Of a stretch of 64,000 nucleotides of DNA, positions 17,603-26,999 are shown piece after piece. The translations under genes were made by a program, and so were the position numbers. The stretch lies in assembly GCF_016745835.1 (NCBI RefSeq), contig NZ_JAERVL010000001.1, positions 744,001-808,000 of the forward strand. The letters are read 5' to 3'. Positions within the stretch are counted from its first letter, which is position 1. Every line of letters begins with the position of its first letter. This DNA comes from Caldalkalibacillus salinus (lineage in GTDB: Bacteria > Bacillota > Bacilli > Caldalkalibacillales > JCM-10596). The notes beneath the pieces are model-generated. The model had not been told where the DNA came from. It did not search any database and saw nothing but the letters and a program-made list of their open reading frames with translations.

Positions 17603-19378
17603 TCACTCGTTAACCTCTACGTCTATATGTTTAAAGTTTATAACATCAAATAGACCCTTGTCCGTTATTTTGAGATCAGGTATGACAGGTAAGGCTAAGA
17701 AAGAAAGGGTGAGAAAAGGGTTAAACTCCATGGATGCGCCTATATATCTGAGTCCTGCTTTAAGCTCCTTTAACGTGTAGTGCACTTGTTCAACGCTGTC
17801 ACCAGAGATTAAACCCGCGATAGGAAGGGCTAGGGAAGCCACTACTTTTTCATTTTCGACAATGACTAATCCGCCTCCCATGTCTTTTATCGCCTTTACA
17901 GCGTATAACATGTCTTGATCGTTCGTCCCTGCCGTAATGATATTATGTGAATCATGCGCGATGGTTGTTGCGATAGCGCCTTTTTTGATACCTAGTCCTT
18001 TGACTATCCCCAAGCCTACGTTACCCGTTTGATGATGTCTTTCAATAACGGCCAGTTTAAGTTGGTCTCGCTCCACAGAAGATTGAAATAACCCTTGGTC
18101 TACTTGAACGTCCTCTACAAGGTGTTCCGTGACTAAACGATTAGGGACGATACCAATGATGTGAGCTGAGTGGCTAGACGCCATGTGAATGTTTAGTTGT
18201 TCTGTGGTCATGTCAGCTACACGTATACGATGCTTTAAAGTAGGAGGGGGCTGGACATTATTTTCTTGCTGTGCGATATATTTCCCCTTTTCGGCGACCC
18301 GTTTACCTGCGGAAAAAACCTGTTCTATTTCAACTTGTCTGAGATCACTGAGTATCAAAAGATCTGCATCATAGCCAGGTGCAATCGCGCCTTTCTGATC
18401 CAATCCGTAACATTCCGCCGCACTTAGGGATGCCATTTGTATAGCGTTAATAGGGTCTACGCCGTGCTGTATAGCTAGCTTAACATTATGGTTAATACTG
18501 CCCTCCGCAACAAGATCATCGATATGTTTGTCATCCGTCCCAAACAGACAGCGCCGAGCATTCTTGTCTGTGATCACATCAATAAGTTGGGGGAGATCCT
18601 TGGCAACAGAACCTTGTCTGATGATGAGATACATCCCCCTTTGCAACCGATCCTTGGCTTCTTGTACTGATATGGACTCATGATCTGTTCTAATCCCTGC
18701 TGTCATGTATACATTAATAGCATCTGGGCCTAAACCAGCCGCATGGCCATCTACTTTGACATTTTTTATGTACGCATCATACAGCTTTTGGACCATAGTC
18801 TCCTCGTTGTGATTGACAGATGGATAGTCCATGACTTCTCCTAGACCCAATACTCGTGGATGCTGATAAAACGGGGCAATGTCCTCTGCTTTTAGTACGG
18901 CCCCTGCATTTTGAAAACGAGTAGCAGGTACACAAGAAGGCACCATCATGTACACATTAAGGGCGAGGTTTTCCGAACTGTCTAACATATATTGAATACC
19001 TTCTGCTCCCGCTACATTCGCAATTTCATGAGGATCAGCAATGATGGTTGTCACCCCATGAGGCAGCACAACTTTAGCAAACGTTTGTGGTGTGACCATG
19101 GAAGATTCGATGTGAACGTGGCTATCTATAAATGAAGGCGCAATATATTTCCCCTGTGCATTAATGATGTGTTCCCCGTCATACTGTCCTATGCCAACGA
19201 TACTCCCATCTTGGATGGCGACGTCGGCTTCTATCAACTCCTGATTAAATACATCGACAATTTGTCCATTTTTAATCACGGTTTCGGCTTTTCTTCGTTT
19301 AGCTGCCACATCAATTTTACGTTTCATTGTTTCTTGCGATTGTTTGTGTTTGTTCTGCTCATATGGGTTATCATACAT
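17603..19378 (-). CDS. ade: adenine deaminase
   Basis: A 591-residue cytoplasmic amidohydrolase that converts adenine to hypoxanthine and ammonia in purine salvage. Metal-binding motifs are clear: IDSHVHIESSMVTP, then TTIIADPHEIANVAG, DGHAAGLGP, and LFGTDDKHIDDL, with the C-terminal part GLIVIENE-like and ISGDSVEQVHYTL that separates Ade from other amidohydrolases. Length matches the Bacillus enzyme. AAGGAG lies 7 nt before ATG. Monocistronic, reading toward the pectate lyase terminator. Confidence 0.95.
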   Translation of the reverse strand: MYDNPYEQNKHKQSQETMKRKIDVAAKRRKAETVIKNGQIVDVFNQELIEADVAIQDGSIVGIGQYDGEHIINAQGKYIAPSFIDSHVHIESSMVTPQTFAKVVLPHGVTTIIADPHEIANVAGAEGIQYMLDSSENLALNVYMMVPSCVPATRFQNAGAVLKAEDIAPFYQHPRVLGLGEVMDYPSVNHNEETMVQKLYDAYIKNVKVDGHAAGLGPDAINVYMTAGIRTDHESISVQEAKDRLQRGMYLIIRQGSVAKDLPQLIDVITDKNARRCLFGTDDKHIDDLVAEGSINHNVKLAIQHGVDPINAIQMASLSAAECYGLDQKGAIAPGYDADLLILSDLRQVEIEQVFSAGKRVAEKGKYIAQQENNVQPPPTLKHRIRVADMTTEQLNIHMASSHSAHIIGIVPNRLVTEHLVEDVQVDQGLFQSSVERDQLKLAVIERHHQTGNVGLGIVKGLGIKKGAIATTIAHDSHNIITAGTNDQDMLYAVKAIKDMGGGLVIVENEKVVASLALPIAGLISGDSVEQVHYTLKELKAGLRYIGASMEFNPFLTLSFLALPVIPDLKITDKGLFDVINFKHIDVEVNE

Positions 19379-19525
19379 ATAAATACTCCTTCTTTAGTTT
19401 AGCATGAGTCAATGCTCATCATTGGTTTTATATTTTAATTTCAAAATCATAACTCAGATAAAAGTGAACGTCAAACAGTGGCACTCTCTTTTTATCATTA
19501 TGACACGTTTTATCTGCAGCTCACC

Positions 19526-19542
19526 TTGACATCGTCCTGACA
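19526..19542 (+). promoter_or_regulatory. TGACA direct repeat at the two-component promoter
   Basis: TGACATCGTCCTGACA contains TGACA at 19527 and 19538, 11 bp apart. The same arrangement with the same intervening GTCC occurs upstream of the HtrA gene at 21784-21799. It probably marks the binding site of the response regulator encoded just downstream. Confidence 0.65.
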
Positions 19543-19612
19543 TCAAAGCATGATATAGTTGAAAAATATAGACTGTGACAGCGATAAATCTTCATTGATT
19601 GGGGATGGAGCT

Positions 19613-20293
19613 ATGAAACCGATATTGATTGTCGAAGATGATATGGCCATTAGTCAAGTCTTAAAGGCTTATCTCAAGAAGGCCAAATTCAAACCGATAC
19701 AAGTATTTGATGGACAAGAAGCCCTAGACAGGTTTAAGGAAGTCAAACCGGTGCTCGTGCTCCTAGATGTCATGCTTCCCAAAAAAGACGGATGGCATGT
19801 ATTAAAGGAATTGAGAGAAATCAGTACCTGTCCCGTTATCATGCTCACCGCTTTAGGTGATGTGAATGATAGATTAGAGGGGTTAAACAGTGGGGCGGAT
19901 GATTATATTTCCAAACCTTTTGATGGCGATGAGGTCGTGGCTCGCGTTAAAGCAGTCTTACGACGTTCAGAAAAAGATGAGCATCCCGTCAAAAGCTACG
20001 GACAACTAGAAATTGATCATCAGGCCCACCGTGTGAAGTTACATGACGAGGACATTGTCTTAAGACCACGGGATTTGTCCCTGTTCCTTTTTTTAGCCGA
20101 GCATCCGAATCAGACGTTCAGCAGAGAACAGCTCATTGAACACGTTTGGGGCTGGGAGTACGAGGGCAGTGATAGAGCCGTTGATTTATCTATTAAGCGT
20201 ATAAGAAAAGCCTTACAGGATTGGTCCGAGTCAGAGGGAGAGATTAGAACACTACGAGGATTGGGGTATCAGTTTAGTGTCTATACAACCTAA
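19613..20293 (+). CDS. OmpR-family response regulator (HtrA-linked)
   Basis: A 226-residue regulator: receiver domain with VEDD, phosphoacceptor in LVLLDVMLPKKDG, MLTALG and DDYISKPFDG; winged-helix domain ending EGSDRAVDLSIKRIRKAL and LRGLGYQF. I start at the internal ATG 19613, which follows GGGGATGGAG; an upstream TTG at 19559 has no ribosome binding site. The kinase gene overlaps its end by 17 bp. With HtrA downstream and a shared promoter repeat, the pair looks like an envelope or secretion stress system of the CssRS kind, by inference. Confidence 0.92.
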   Translation: MKPILIVEDDMAISQVLKAYLKKAKFKPIQVFDGQEALDRFKEVKPVLVLLDVMLPKKDGWHVLKELREISTCPVIMLTALGDVNDRLEGLNSGADDYISKPFDGDEVVARVKAVLRRSEKDEHPVKSYGQLEIDHQAHRVKLHDEDIVLRPRDLSLFLFLAEHPNQTFSREQLIEHVWGWEYEGSDRAVDLSIKRIRKALQDWSESEGEIRTLRGLGYQFSVYTT

Positions 20294-21713
20294 CAAGAGG
20301 AAAATACCACTCCAGCGTTATTGGACGACACGGTATGTTGTCACGCTGGTGGTGGGGCTTGTGGTCATTGCGATCATTTCTGCTATATGGATTCGTCATC
20401 AGACGTTAGAACATCGATTAAATATCATGGAGTTTATGGCTGAAGAAACCGTCCACCGCATGGTGAATATAGAGGAACATAGGGTGCCGCCTGAAGCTGA
20501 ATTACATCGTGTGCTTCGAGAGAGTGGGCGGTATATGGACATGGACAGTCAGCCGTTTATGTATATTGTCAATACAAAAGGAAATGTCCTGTTCAGCAAC
20601 TTACCACGTAGTCCGTTGGAGCAACAGATACACCCTGCGATCGTGAATAGTGAAGAGGATATCCAAAGTATGACGATTGAAGAGAGTGGAGAGGCGATTT
20701 ACATTGTCAAAAAGCCGATAGTAGCCGAGGATTTTCTCATCGGTTGGGTCGTACTGATTGAAACAAAAGCGAACTTAACCAAAGTGAATCAAGAGTATCG
20801 GCAGTTATCGATTATGATTATCGGACTGGCCTTGCTAGGGTGGGCTGCTATCTATTTTCTATCTAAGAAATTAGCGAAACCGATTACAGGTGTCGCCCAG
20901 GCTGCACAACAGGTCAAAGAAGGTGACTATGATATCGATCTTCCGGAAGACGTGCAAGAGAAGGAAGTCTATGACTTAATCCACTCCTTTAAAGATATGT
21001 CTCAAAAACTTAAGCAGTTAGAATCCCTCCGAACAGAACTGTTAGCAGGGGTGACCCATGAATTGAAAACACCCGTTACTTCTATCAGTGGTTTGCTTCA
21101 AGCGTTAAATGACGGTGTCGTGGAGGAAGAGGAAGCGAAGGAGTTTCTAGAGATTTCGTTGAAAGAAACGGCGAAAATGAAAAAGATGGTGGAGGATTTA
21201 TTAGCGTTTAATACTTTCGCTGCCAATGCCATCCCTGTTACAACGGAGCCTCACGCTATTGATAAAGTTCTCCAAGACTTTATCCGTCAATGGGAGGTTG
21301 TTCACGAAGAAGAGGCTATTCAAATATCACTGAGCTTATTAAATGAACCTATACAGGTGCGTGTTGATCTCATCCGCTTGCAACAAATGATGACCAATCT
21401 TTTGACTAACGCCACTCACGCAATGGACGGTGAAGGCACCATAGATATCACATTGGGTAAGACACAACATAACGTTACAATCGATGTCAGTGATAACGGA
21501 ATCGGTATCCCAGAGGAGGACCAGCCCTTTATTTTTGAGCGTTTTTACCGCGGAGACAATAAAAAGTTTGAAATTGGTGGATTGGGACTCGGTTTACCTT
21601 TTAGTAAAATGGTGGCCCAATCGCTTGGGGGAGATCTGACACTCAAAGATAGTACCTCATCAGGAACCACGTTTCGCATCACCTTACCCATCGCTGAATA
21701 CGAGGATGACTAG
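20277..21713 (+). CDS. sensor histidine kinase (HtrA-linked)
   Basis: A 478-residue membrane kinase. TM1 is near residues 19-38, followed by an extracellular domain of about 135 residues, TM2 near 175-195, HAMP (KKLAKPITGVAQ to SFKDMSQKL), HisKA motif GVTHELKTPVTSISGL, and an ATPase domain with NLLTNATHAMDGEG, DNGIGIPEED and GLGLGLPFSKMV. It starts at a GTG inside the 3' end of the regulator gene, so translation is coupled. The likely signal is misfolded exported protein, an inference from the adjacent HtrA gene. Confidence 0.9.
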   Translation: MSIQPNKRKIPLQRYWTTRYVVTLVVGLVVIAIISAIWIRHQTLEHRLNIMEFMAEETVHRMVNIEEHRVPPEAELHRVLRESGRYMDMDSQPFMYIVNTKGNVLFSNLPRSPLEQQIHPAIVNSEEDIQSMTIEESGEAIYIVKKPIVAEDFLIGWVVLIETKANLTKVNQEYRQLSIMIIGLALLGWAAIYFLSKKLAKPITGVAQAAQQVKEGDYDIDLPEDVQEKEVYDLIHSFKDMSQKLKQLESLRTELLAGVTHELKTPVTSISGLLQALNDGVVEEEEAKEFLEISLKETAKMKKMVEDLLAFNTFAANAIPVTTEPHAIDKVLQDFIRQWEVVHEEEAIQISLSLLNEPIQVRVDLIRLQQMMTNLLTNATHAMDGEGTIDITLGKTQHNVTIDVSDNGIGIPEEDQPFIFERFYRGDNKKFEIGGLGLGLPFSKMVAQSLGGDLTLKDSTSSGTTFRITLPIAEYEDD

Positions 21714-21783
21714 ACGATGATCGACCTATTAACGACCTATTTAAAACGGTCGTTTTTTTTTTATGTTTTTTCTTTGCTATGCC

Positions 21784-21799
21784 TGACATTGTCCTGACA
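21784..21799 (+). promoter_or_regulatory. TGACA direct repeat at the htrA-type promoter
   Basis: TGACATTGTCCTGACA carries TGACA at 21784 and 21795, 11 bp apart, matching the site before the two-component operon in 15 of 16 positions. A possible -10 (TATATA) lies at 21822 with no good -35, as expected for an activated promoter. Confidence 0.65.
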
Positions 21800-21885
21800 C
21801 ACTCAAAGGTTAAAGTAAGGGTATATAAAAGATGTCGTCATGATAAATCAAGTCAATAAAAAAACAGACAAGGAGTAGATGCGCA

Positions 21886-23076
21886 ATGAGTCGAGACAAA
21901 CAATCCAAATGGAGCATGGTGTTCACGTCCTTAACGGCCGGTGTGATCGGTTCTATGTTAACCTTTGGTGTCGTTACACAAGGGGGCTACCTTAGTGAGG
22001 GAGAAAATTCAAGTGCTCAAAGTGTTCAAGAGGAGAGTGCTGGTACAGAGCAAGAAGCGTCGACAAGCCAGGTGGATGTCGAGCAAGTGTCCGCTTCATC
22101 TGAATCTCAAGCAGACATGATTGAGCAAACGTCACAAGCGATTGTGGGTGTCACTCACGTTGCTCAGCAACAACATCCGTTTAACCGTAGGGGAGAAGAA
22201 GCACAAAACGGAACAGGGTCGGGCGTCATTTACGAAGTCACAGATGATGCTGCTTATATTGTCACAAACAATCATGTTGTGGAAGGTGCGAACGAGATTG
22301 AAGTGTCTTTATATAATGGAGAAGTGGTCACTGCGGATGTCGTCGGAAGTGATCCGCTCACCGATATCGCCGTATTAAAAATTGAAGGAAACTATTCTGT
22401 AGAGCCGTTGGCGTTTGGTGACTCTGAATCATTACGTACAGGTGAAAAAGTGCTGGCCATCGGAAATCCACTAGGTTTAAATCTATCCCGAACGGTTACA
22501 CAAGGTATCGTCAGTGCAGTAGATCGTACAATATCAGTGCCGACCTCGGCCGGGGAATGGGAGCTAGAGGTCATTCAGACGGACGCAGCCATTAATCCTG
22601 GAAATAGTGGTGGTGCATTGATTAATGCAGCGGGTGAGCTCGTTGGTATTAATAGCTTAAAAATAGCGAACAATGGCGTGGAAGGGCTTGGCTTTGCCAT
22701 ACCAAGTGATGATGTCGCCAAGATTGTTAAAGAACTGACGAATAAAGGATACGTCGAGCGACCTTATTTAGGGGTAGGCTTAGCGAGTTTGTCTGATATT
22801 CCATCCTATTACCTACAGGATGTTCCCTCTGATGTGACTGAAGGTGCCATCGTTGTGTCGGTTGACCCATCGTCAGCGGCAGCCGAAGCGGGGCTTCAAC
22901 CTGAAGATATTCTCGTGTCCATCGATGATCATGCTATTCAGAACGACAATAGCCTGCGGAAATATTTATATACAGGGTTGTCTGTGGGCGATACTGTTAC
23001 GCTTGAATTTTATCGTGAAGGTGAGTTACAGACGGTCAATGTCACCTTGGATAGTAATGAACAAACACAACAATAG
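21886..23076 (+). CDS. HtrA/DegP-type serine protease (S1C) with PDZ domain
   Basis: A 396-residue membrane-anchored protease. One N-terminal TM segment (residues 13-33) is followed by a Ser/Glu/Gln-rich linker, a trypsin-like domain with catalytic triad His130 (TNNHVVEG), Asp160 (DPLTDIAVL) and Ser241 (NPGNSGGALIN), and one PDZ domain from about residue 290. It degrades or refolds damaged exported proteins outside the membrane. AAGGAG precedes ATG. Its promoter shares a direct repeat with the upstream two-component operon, so it is the likely main target. Ends at a terminator. Confidence 0.95.
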   Translation: MSRDKQSKWSMVFTSLTAGVIGSMLTFGVVTQGGYLSEGENSSAQSVQEESAGTEQEASTSQVDVEQVSASSESQADMIEQTSQAIVGVTHVAQQQHPFNRRGEEAQNGTGSGVIYEVTDDAAYIVTNNHVVEGANEIEVSLYNGEVVTADVVGSDPLTDIAVLKIEGNYSVEPLAFGDSESLRTGEKVLAIGNPLGLNLSRTVTQGIVSAVDRTISVPTSAGEWELEVIQTDAAINPGNSGGALINAAGELVGINSLKIANNGVEGLGFAIPSDDVAKIVKELTNKGYVERPYLGVGLASLSDIPSYYLQDVPSDVTEGAIVVSVDPSSAAAEAGLQPEDILVSIDDHAIQNDNSLRKYLYTGLSVGDTVTLEFYREGELQTVNVTLDSNEQTQQ

Positions 23077-23123
23077 AACAGGGCAAATCTATGACATAGG
23101 CGCATTTTAAAAGTAGAAAACCC

Positions 23124-23167
23124 AACCCCCCTTAAGACTATTATATATTGTCTAAGAGGGGTTTTTA
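23124..23167 (+). terminator. Rho-independent terminator
   Basis: Stem AACCCCCCTTAAGAC with GTCTAAGAGGGGTT (one bulge) followed by five T, after the protease gene. Confidence 0.8.
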
Positions 23168-23283
23168 TTATGCGCCCGGTATGGCGCGATCTACTTGATT
23201 CAAACCGTACATGTCGTGATAGAATAAATGAGACCAAATGAGAAGGACCAATAAAGATAAAACTGATAGGGGGATAAATATCT

Positions 23284-23766
23284 TTGAACATCAGATATGT
23301 CACAATGGTAGATTTACCACAGCTCGTGGCCATTGAACGGCGATGCTTTACAGCTCAGGAAGCGGCGACGGAAGAAGCGTTAGAAAAGCGCATAAAAACC
23401 ATACCAGACAGTTTTCTTGTGGCGGAAGAAGAAGAGGCCATTGTGGGTTACATTAATGGTCCAGTGATTGAGACGGCGTACATCACGGACGACTTATTTG
23501 AAGAGAGTGCGCCAAATCCAAGTGTTGGGGGACATCAGAGCGTCTTAGGTTTAGCCGTGTCCCCACATGCCCAGCACCGTGGTGTGGCAACCGCGTTACT
23601 AACCACTTTGGAACAAGAAGCCAAAAAGCAAAACCGTGAAACGATGACACTCACTTGCAAGGCAGTATTAATTCAGTTTTACAAGAAACTGGGGTATACC
23701 AACACAGGGGTGGCGGACTCCACGCATGGGGGCGCCACATGGTACAACTTGATAAAAAGGTTATGA
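23284..23766 (+). CDS. GNAT acetyltransferase (arylalkylamine NAT-like)
   Basis: A 160-residue GNAT enzyme. The acetyl-CoA loop reads PHAQHRGVATALL (Q/R-x-x-G-x-A form) after the beta4 strand SVLGLAVS, followed by LTCKAVLIQFYKKLGYTNTG typical of motif B. The N-terminal RYVTMVDLPQLVAIERRCF and the form VEEEEAIVGYINGPV are like the AANAT/YxbD group that acetylates amines. The acceptor is unknown. It starts at TTG behind AGGGGG. Monocistronic, convergent with the MATE gene. Confidence 0.85.
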   Translation: MNIRYVTMVDLPQLVAIERRCFTAQEAATEEALEKRIKTIPDSFLVAEEEEAIVGYINGPVIETAYITDDLFEESAPNPSVGGHQSVLGLAVSPHAQHRGVATALLTTLEQEAKKQNRETMTLTCKAVLIQFYKKLGYTNTGVADSTHGGATWYNLIKRL

Positions 23767-23790
23767 TAACAAACCTCACCGTCTGTTTTT

Positions 23791-25155
23791 TTAAAAGCGG
23801 TCCAAACTTTGGGCTGCTTTTTTTTGAATGATGCGCAAGCGAATAAGGAAGCCAACAGCGGCGAACGTTAATCCAAGTGTTATGCCGATCCAAAAGCCGA
23901 GTGGACCTAGATCGGTATACGCGGATAAAGTGTAGCCTACTGGGATGCCGATGATCCAATACGCTGTCAAAGCGATAAGGAAAGGGATTTGGACATCTTT
24001 ATATCCTCTAAGTACCCCTTGAAGCCCCGCTTGCAGGGCATCCGACAACTGATAAAAAATGGCAATGATAAAAAACTGTGACGCCACTAAAACCACTTCC
24101 GGGTCAGAGGTATAGAGATAAGCAATCTGTTCTCTAAAGAAGAACAGGAAGACCGCAAATAGCCCTAATATACCCATGCCGCCTAAAACACCGAGATACG
24201 AATATTGTTTGGCCGCCTCAAGCTTCTTACCCCCTACAGAGTAAGCGACCAATATGGTCAACGCCATTGAAATACTTAAAGGAACCATAAAGATTAAGCT
24301 GGTAAAGTTTAAAGCAATCTGATTCGCTGCAATAATGACAGTTGAGAACATCATGCCTATTAATAGCGTTACCACTGCAAATATACTCGCTTCAAAGAAT
24401 ATAGATAGTCCGATGGGCACACCGATTGAGAGCTGATATTTCCAAGCTTGCCATGAAGGTTTAAACCAATTTATAAACAGGCGGTACTGACGAACGGCCT
24501 CCACTTTAAACGTCATGAACACACTGATGAGTAAGATAATCCAATACGTTACAGCGGTGGCATAGCCGGCACCAACGCCTCCTAATGCAGGAAGTCCAAA
24601 CTTTCCAAAAATAAAACCATAGTTGAACAGAGCGTTAAACGGGACAGCCATAAGAATGATGGCCATGGTCATCATCGTTAACCCCTGCGCATCAAAAAAG
24701 TTCCGAATGACGTTAAATAAAAATAACGGTATGATGCCCAAAGATAGGCCGACTAAGTAATGGAAAGCAATATAAGAGACGTTCGGCTCTAAAGACATGA
24801 AGCCTAAGATAGGTTGGAGGATTAAACTGCCAAGTAATATGACCAATACGGCCAAAATAACGGCTAAGTATAGAAACTGTGTCGCTGAATAAGCGATGTC
24901 ATCCCGCTTGTTGTTCCCTAGTAATTGGGAAATGATCGGTGTGACAGCGAGTAAAATGCCGTTAATGCCTGTAAAGACCGGTAACCATAAGCTAGAGCCA
25001 ATAGCAACCCCTGCTAAGTCATCCGTGCCGACTCTACCACTCATTAAAGTATCCACTAAGCTCATGGCATGTAGGCTCACTTGGGTGACCAAAATCGGCC
25101 ATAGAATAGATATAAACAATATGATTTTTTTTCGTAACGTTTCCGCATGATACAT
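23791..25155 (-). CDS. MATE-family multidrug efflux transporter
   Basis: A 454-residue integral membrane protein with 12 predicted TM helices in two similar halves. The first half begins ILWPILVTQVSLHAMSLVDTLMSGRVGTDDLAGVAIG, the signature of the NorM/DinF branch that exports cationic drugs with Na+ or H+ exchange. The second half repeats the motif (FEASIFAVVTLLIGMM...ANQIALNF). GAGGAAC precedes ATG. Substrate not determinable. It ends only about 25 bp from the GNAT gene, with no strong terminator between. Confidence 0.92.
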   Translation of the reverse strand: MYHAETLRKKIILFISILWPILVTQVSLHAMSLVDTLMSGRVGTDDLAGVAIGSSLWLPVFTGINGILLAVTPIISQLLGNNKRDDIAYSATQFLYLAVILAVLVILLGSLILQPILGFMSLEPNVSYIAFHYLVGLSLGIIPLFLFNVIRNFFDAQGLTMMTMAIILMAVPFNALFNYGFIFGKFGLPALGGVGAGYATAVTYWIILLISVFMTFKVEAVRQYRLFINWFKPSWQAWKYQLSIGVPIGLSIFFEASIFAVVTLLIGMMFSTVIIAANQIALNFTSLIFMVPLSISMALTILVAYSVGGKKLEAAKQYSYLGVLGGMGILGLFAVFLFFFREQIAYLYTSDPEVVLVASQFFIIAIFYQLSDALQAGLQGVLRGYKDVQIPFLIALTAYWIIGIPVGYTLSAYTDLGPLGFWIGITLGLTFAAVGFLIRLRIIQKKAAQSLDRF

Positions 25156-25396
25156 AAAAGTTCCTCTTTCATCACACTAAATCATAGTATGGGTCTTTTT
25201 AAAATTGTGCCCATCATGATGCCACTTCATATAGCCTGAAAGGACCCATTAAGATATCTATTATATACCATATGCCAATTAATGTCATGAAGTAAATTCG
25301 GTTATATATCATGAAACATGATGCCAACGTAGTATTGATTTATAAAACCATATCAGTCAAAGTAATAATAGAGTTGAACAGAAGGAGAGGATGAAC

Positions 25397-26245
25397 ATGA
25401 AAATCTTTATTTCCGCCGATATCGAAGGTGTATCGGGTGTGGCGACGAACATACAACTGAAAAAGAATGATGAATACCAACGCTTCCGTAAGCTGATGAC
25501 TCAGGATGTTAATGCTGCGATAGAAGGTGCCTGTGAAGCGGGTGCGACGGAGATTGTCGTCGCAGATGGCCATGGCAATATGTCCAACATCTTTATAGAA
25601 GAGTTAGACCCTCGTGCGCGCCTGATCTCAGGTAATAACCGGGTCATGTGTCAAATGGAAGGATTAGATGATCGCTTTGACGGTGTTTTTTTTATTGGCT
25701 ATCACGGGCGTGAAGGCGGTTCTGAACGGACCATTATTAACCATACCCTCGCTGGCGTTTGTGTTGAAGAGATGAAAATTAATGGCCAAGTGGTAGGAGA
25801 AACGGAAATGAACGCGGGTGTGGCGGGGCACTTTAATGTTCCCGTTCTTCTCGTGTCTGGGGATGATGTTCTTGCCGAAGAGGTAAAGGAGACGCTACCA
25901 GATATTGAAACGGCTGTTGTCAAGCGTGGCGTGGATCGTTTGGCCGCTGACTTACTCTCGCCTCAAAAAGCGCAAGCTCTTATCAGAGATAAAGCAAAAT
26001 TAACTGTACAAAAGGCTAATCGAGTTCAACCGTATCGGGTGGAAGGACCGGTGACGTTTGAGATCACTTTTAAAGGCACAAACCAAGCCTATATGACCAC
26101 CACGATTCCGTCCGTTGAACTCATTAACCCTAAAACGATACGGTTCACCTGTGAAGATTATGTCAGTGCGTATAAACATATGTGGGGATGCGTGATTATA
26201 GGCATGGCCGCAACCAACGGCGTATTAGGGCAGGTTAATGCATAG
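25397..26245 (+). CDS. M55-family D-aminopeptidase (DppA-like)
   Basis: A 282-residue zinc peptidase with the DppA signature: MKIFISADIEGVSG with the metal-binding Asp and Glu, EIVVADGHGNMSN, VFFIGYHGREGG and IINHTLAG. Family members hydrolyse peptides with N-terminal D-amino acids, as in B. subtilis DppA, and are thought to recycle D-Ala peptides from the wall. The ATG at 25397 has AAGGAG 9 nt upstream; the ATG at 25391 in the same frame is too close. It is not next to dipeptide transporter genes here. Terminator follows. Confidence 0.93.
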   Translation: MKIFISADIEGVSGVATNIQLKKNDEYQRFRKLMTQDVNAAIEGACEAGATEIVVADGHGNMSNIFIEELDPRARLISGNNRVMCQMEGLDDRFDGVFFIGYHGREGGSERTIINHTLAGVCVEEMKINGQVVGETEMNAGVAGHFNVPVLLVSGDDVLAEEVKETLPDIETAVVKRGVDRLAADLLSPQKAQALIRDKAKLTVQKANRVQPYRVEGPVTFEITFKGTNQAYMTTTIPSVELINPKTIRFTCEDYVSAYKHMWGCVIIGMAATNGVLGQVNA

Positions 26246-26283
26246 ATCCCAATGTTTCAAATATTGCACCTACATAGTTCTAC

Positions 26284-26312
26284 CGACCTCGTCTTATATA
26301 GACGAGGTTTTT
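26284..26312 (+). terminator. Rho-independent terminator
   Basis: ACCTCGTC with GACGAGGT around a short TTATATA loop, then TTTTTA, after the M55 gene. Confidence 0.85.
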
Positions 26313-26412
26313 ACTTTTAGGCTAGCAGGAGCTTAAGGCAGACATATATTAATACGAGCAAAAGCATTGTCAAAATCTCATTTTTATTTTTTATAAGAGG
26401 ACGGTGAATGTG

Positions 26413-26982
26413 ATGTCAATGCCTATGCAGGTTAAACAGTCTGTGCCATTTAGACACCTCGTGGGTGGGCCATTAATTTCACTTATACAGGCTCAAGCCC
26501 AAGCCCTACAAGCGAGCTTAGAATTTATTCAAAGAGTTGGATTTGAACCGGAACAAGAAGAAGACCAACAGAGCGTAGGGAAGGCCAGAACGATGACACT
26601 CTCATACGATCATTATGAGTCCAATGGAGAACGGAGAGTCGCTGACGTACAGATTCCGATACTTTCCCTCGTCAATATCCCTTATGTTCGTATTGAAAAT
26701 ACAACCTTTGAGTGGCAGGTAAAAATAACAGATATCAAAGCGGTTCCCATACAACCAGCTGAAGCTGAGGGTAACAAACAACAGGGATTATATGATGACT
26801 GGCTATCGTCATCTCCTTACCGACCAGATTTAAGGGCAGCTTACACACCTTATACACAAACCGGCACGTCACATATGAAAGTGAAGATGACGGCTGTACA
26901 AGATACCCTACCTGAAGGAACTCAACGCATCCAAAGCAAATTGTCACACCCCATGACATTAAATGAAGAGCACCATGCATAA
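26413..26982 (+). CDS. DUF2589 protein (copy 1)
   Basis: A soluble protein of 189 residues with the DUF2589 pattern: VPFRHLVGGPLISLIQAQAQALQASLEFIQRVGF (an amphipathic helix in an Ala/Gln-rich region), then a beta strand TMTLSYDHYE, then IPILSLVNIPYVRIENTTFEWQVKITDI. No signal peptide. Starts at GTG 26404, GTG 26410 or ATG 26413 are all possible behind AAGAGG; I use the ATG. The family has no established function. The gene is first in a four-gene cluster with a second DUF2589 protein. Confidence 0.8.
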   Translation: MSMPMQVKQSVPFRHLVGGPLISLIQAQAQALQASLEFIQRVGFEPEQEEDQQSVGKARTMTLSYDHYESNGERRVADVQIPILSLVNIPYVRIENTTFEWQVKITDIKAVPIQPAEAEGNKQQGLYDDWLSSSPYRPDLRAAYTPYTQTGTSHMKVKMTAVQDTLPEGTQRIQSKLSHPMTLNEEHHA

Positions 26983-26999
26983 GAAGGAGTGTTTGCCAC

